Of a DNA stretch of 5,276 nucleotides, positions 4,663-5,276 are shown in pieces. The notes under the pieces were generated by a model, which saw nothing but the letters and a program-made list of their open reading frames with translations, had not been told where the DNA came from and made no database searches. This stretch comes from Lachnospiraceae bacterium UBA3785 (GTDB taxonomy: Bacteria > Bacillota > Clostridia > Lachnospirales > Lachnospiraceae). Numbering within the stretch: position 1 is the stretch's first letter; every line of letters begins with the position of its first letter. Position numbers and translations under genes: made by a program. Location: assembly GCA_002369495.1 (NCBI GenBank), contig DFFD01000058.1:1-5276 (forward strand). The letters are read 5' to 3'.

Positions 4663-5276
4663 ATGGGCATATTTACGAAATTATTCGGGACACACAGCGA
4701 CCATGAGCTGAAGCGCATCAAGCCGATCGTCGACAGGATCGAGAGCCTGCGGCCTGAGATGATGGCGCTCTCGGACGCGGAGCTTCAGGCGAAGACCCCG
4801 TATTTTAAGGAGAGGCTCGCGGGTGGCGAGACGCTCGACGACCTGCTCCCGGAAGCCTTCGCGGTCTGCCGCGAGGCGGCAAGGAGGACGCTGGGGATGG
4901 AGCATTTCCGGGTCCAGCTGATCGGCGGCATCATCCTTCACCAGGGCCGCATAGCGGAAATGAAAACCGGTGAAGGAAAAACCCTCGTCTGCACACTGCC
5001 GGCCTACCTCAACGCGCTTGAGGGCAAGGGCGTCTGCGTCGTCACGGTCAACGACTACCTGGCAAACCGTGACGCGGAGTGGATGGGTGCCGTCCACCGC
5101 TTCCTCGGCCTCACCGTCGGATGCGTCCTGCAGCCGATGAAGCCGGACGAGCGGAGAGAGCAGTACAACTGTGATATCACCTACATCACCAACAACGAGC
5201 TCGGGTTCGACTACCTGCGCGACAACATGGTCATTTACAAGAAGCAGCTCGTCCAGAGAGGGCTTCATTACGCGAT
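4663..5276 (+). CDS. secA: Preprotein translocase ATPase SecA, 3' end cut by window edge
   Basis: Motor ATPase that drives unfolded secretory proteins through SecYEG at the inner face of the cell membrane. The start ATG at 4663 has AAGGAG at 4649-4654, 8 bases upstream, and gives the normal SecA N-terminus MGIFTKLFG. 204 complete codons are visible of a protein normally about 800-900 residues long. The first nucleotide-binding domain is clear: the Q-motif region [19 protein letters not shown] (residues 82-100) and the Walker A MKTGEGKT (100-107), whose K106 sits at the same position as in B. subtilis Sec[18 protein letters not shown] follows, then the [16 protein letters not shown] motif. The variant [11 protein letters not shown] (many bacteria have GTNNEFGFDYL) is, from memory, the Lachnospiraceae form. 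The DEAD-box motif II lies just past the window end. No stop or frameshift is seen. prfB would be expected downstream by comparison with Firmicutes order. Confidence 0.97.
   Translation, partial: MGIFTKLFGTHSDHELKRIKPIVDRIESLRPEMMALSDAELQAKTPYFKERLAGGETLDDLLPEAFAVCREAARRTLGMEHFRVQLIGGIILHQGRIAEMKTGEGKTLVCTLPAYLNALEGKGVCVVTVNDYLANRDAEWMGAVHRFLGLTVGCVLQPMKPDERREQYNCDITYITNNELGFDYLRDNMVIYKKQLVQRGLHYA

Noticed and set aside
4681..5268. Minus-strand open frame of 195 codons
   Set aside because: It is antisense to the unmistakable SecA N-terminal domain and has no recognisable protein features.

Overview
The window looks like a piece of a bacterial chromosome from a GC-rich member of the Clostridia, most likely Lachnospiraceae or a close relative. 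This is an inference from three things: the wording of the SecA, HPF and BipA proteins, the Firmicutes gene order hpf-secA, and strong AAGGAGG-type ribosome binding sites. Genes are GC-rich with many GCG, GTC, GAC and ATC codons, while the main promoter region is AT-rich. All six genes lie on the + strand and all are recognisable housekeeping genes. I see no phage, CRISPR, toxin-antitoxin or transposase gene and no RNA gene.

Bases 1-2864 hold a close-packed group: the 3' part of bipA/typA (ribosome-associated GTPase, cut by the window edge), ybaK (Cys-tRNA(Pro) deacylase-type editing protein) 4 bases downstream, and dapB (lysine/diaminopimelate pathway reductase) after a 40-base gap. No promoter is visible between them. 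A GC-rich hairpin with a short T-rich tail (2872-2895) follows dapB. Only 23 bases beyond that hairpin starts a hisA gene of the eukaryotic HIS6 type (2914-3702), standing alone rather than in a histidine operon.

Bases 3703-3831 are an AT-rich intergenic region with a near-consensus sigma-A-type promoter (TTGCAT, 17 bases, TATAAT). It drives hpf, the long-form ribosome hibernation factor, which ends at a strong intrinsic terminator (4379-4411). The next 300 bases up to secA contain no gene. They hold a GC-rich palindromic repeat followed by tandem 32-base copies of its right half (4413-4527), then a second good promoter (4555-4583) and a 5' leader with a perfect 7-bp hairpin, and then the start of secA, which runs off the window end.

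The shared theme is basic growth: ribosome function and dormancy (BipA, HPF), translation quality control (YbaK), protein export (SecA), and cell-wall/amino-acid precursor synthesis (DapB, HisA). I found no convincing undescribed multi-gene system. The least explained items are the composite repeat between hpf and secA, the eukaryotic-type HisA outside a his cluster, and the leader hairpin of secA.
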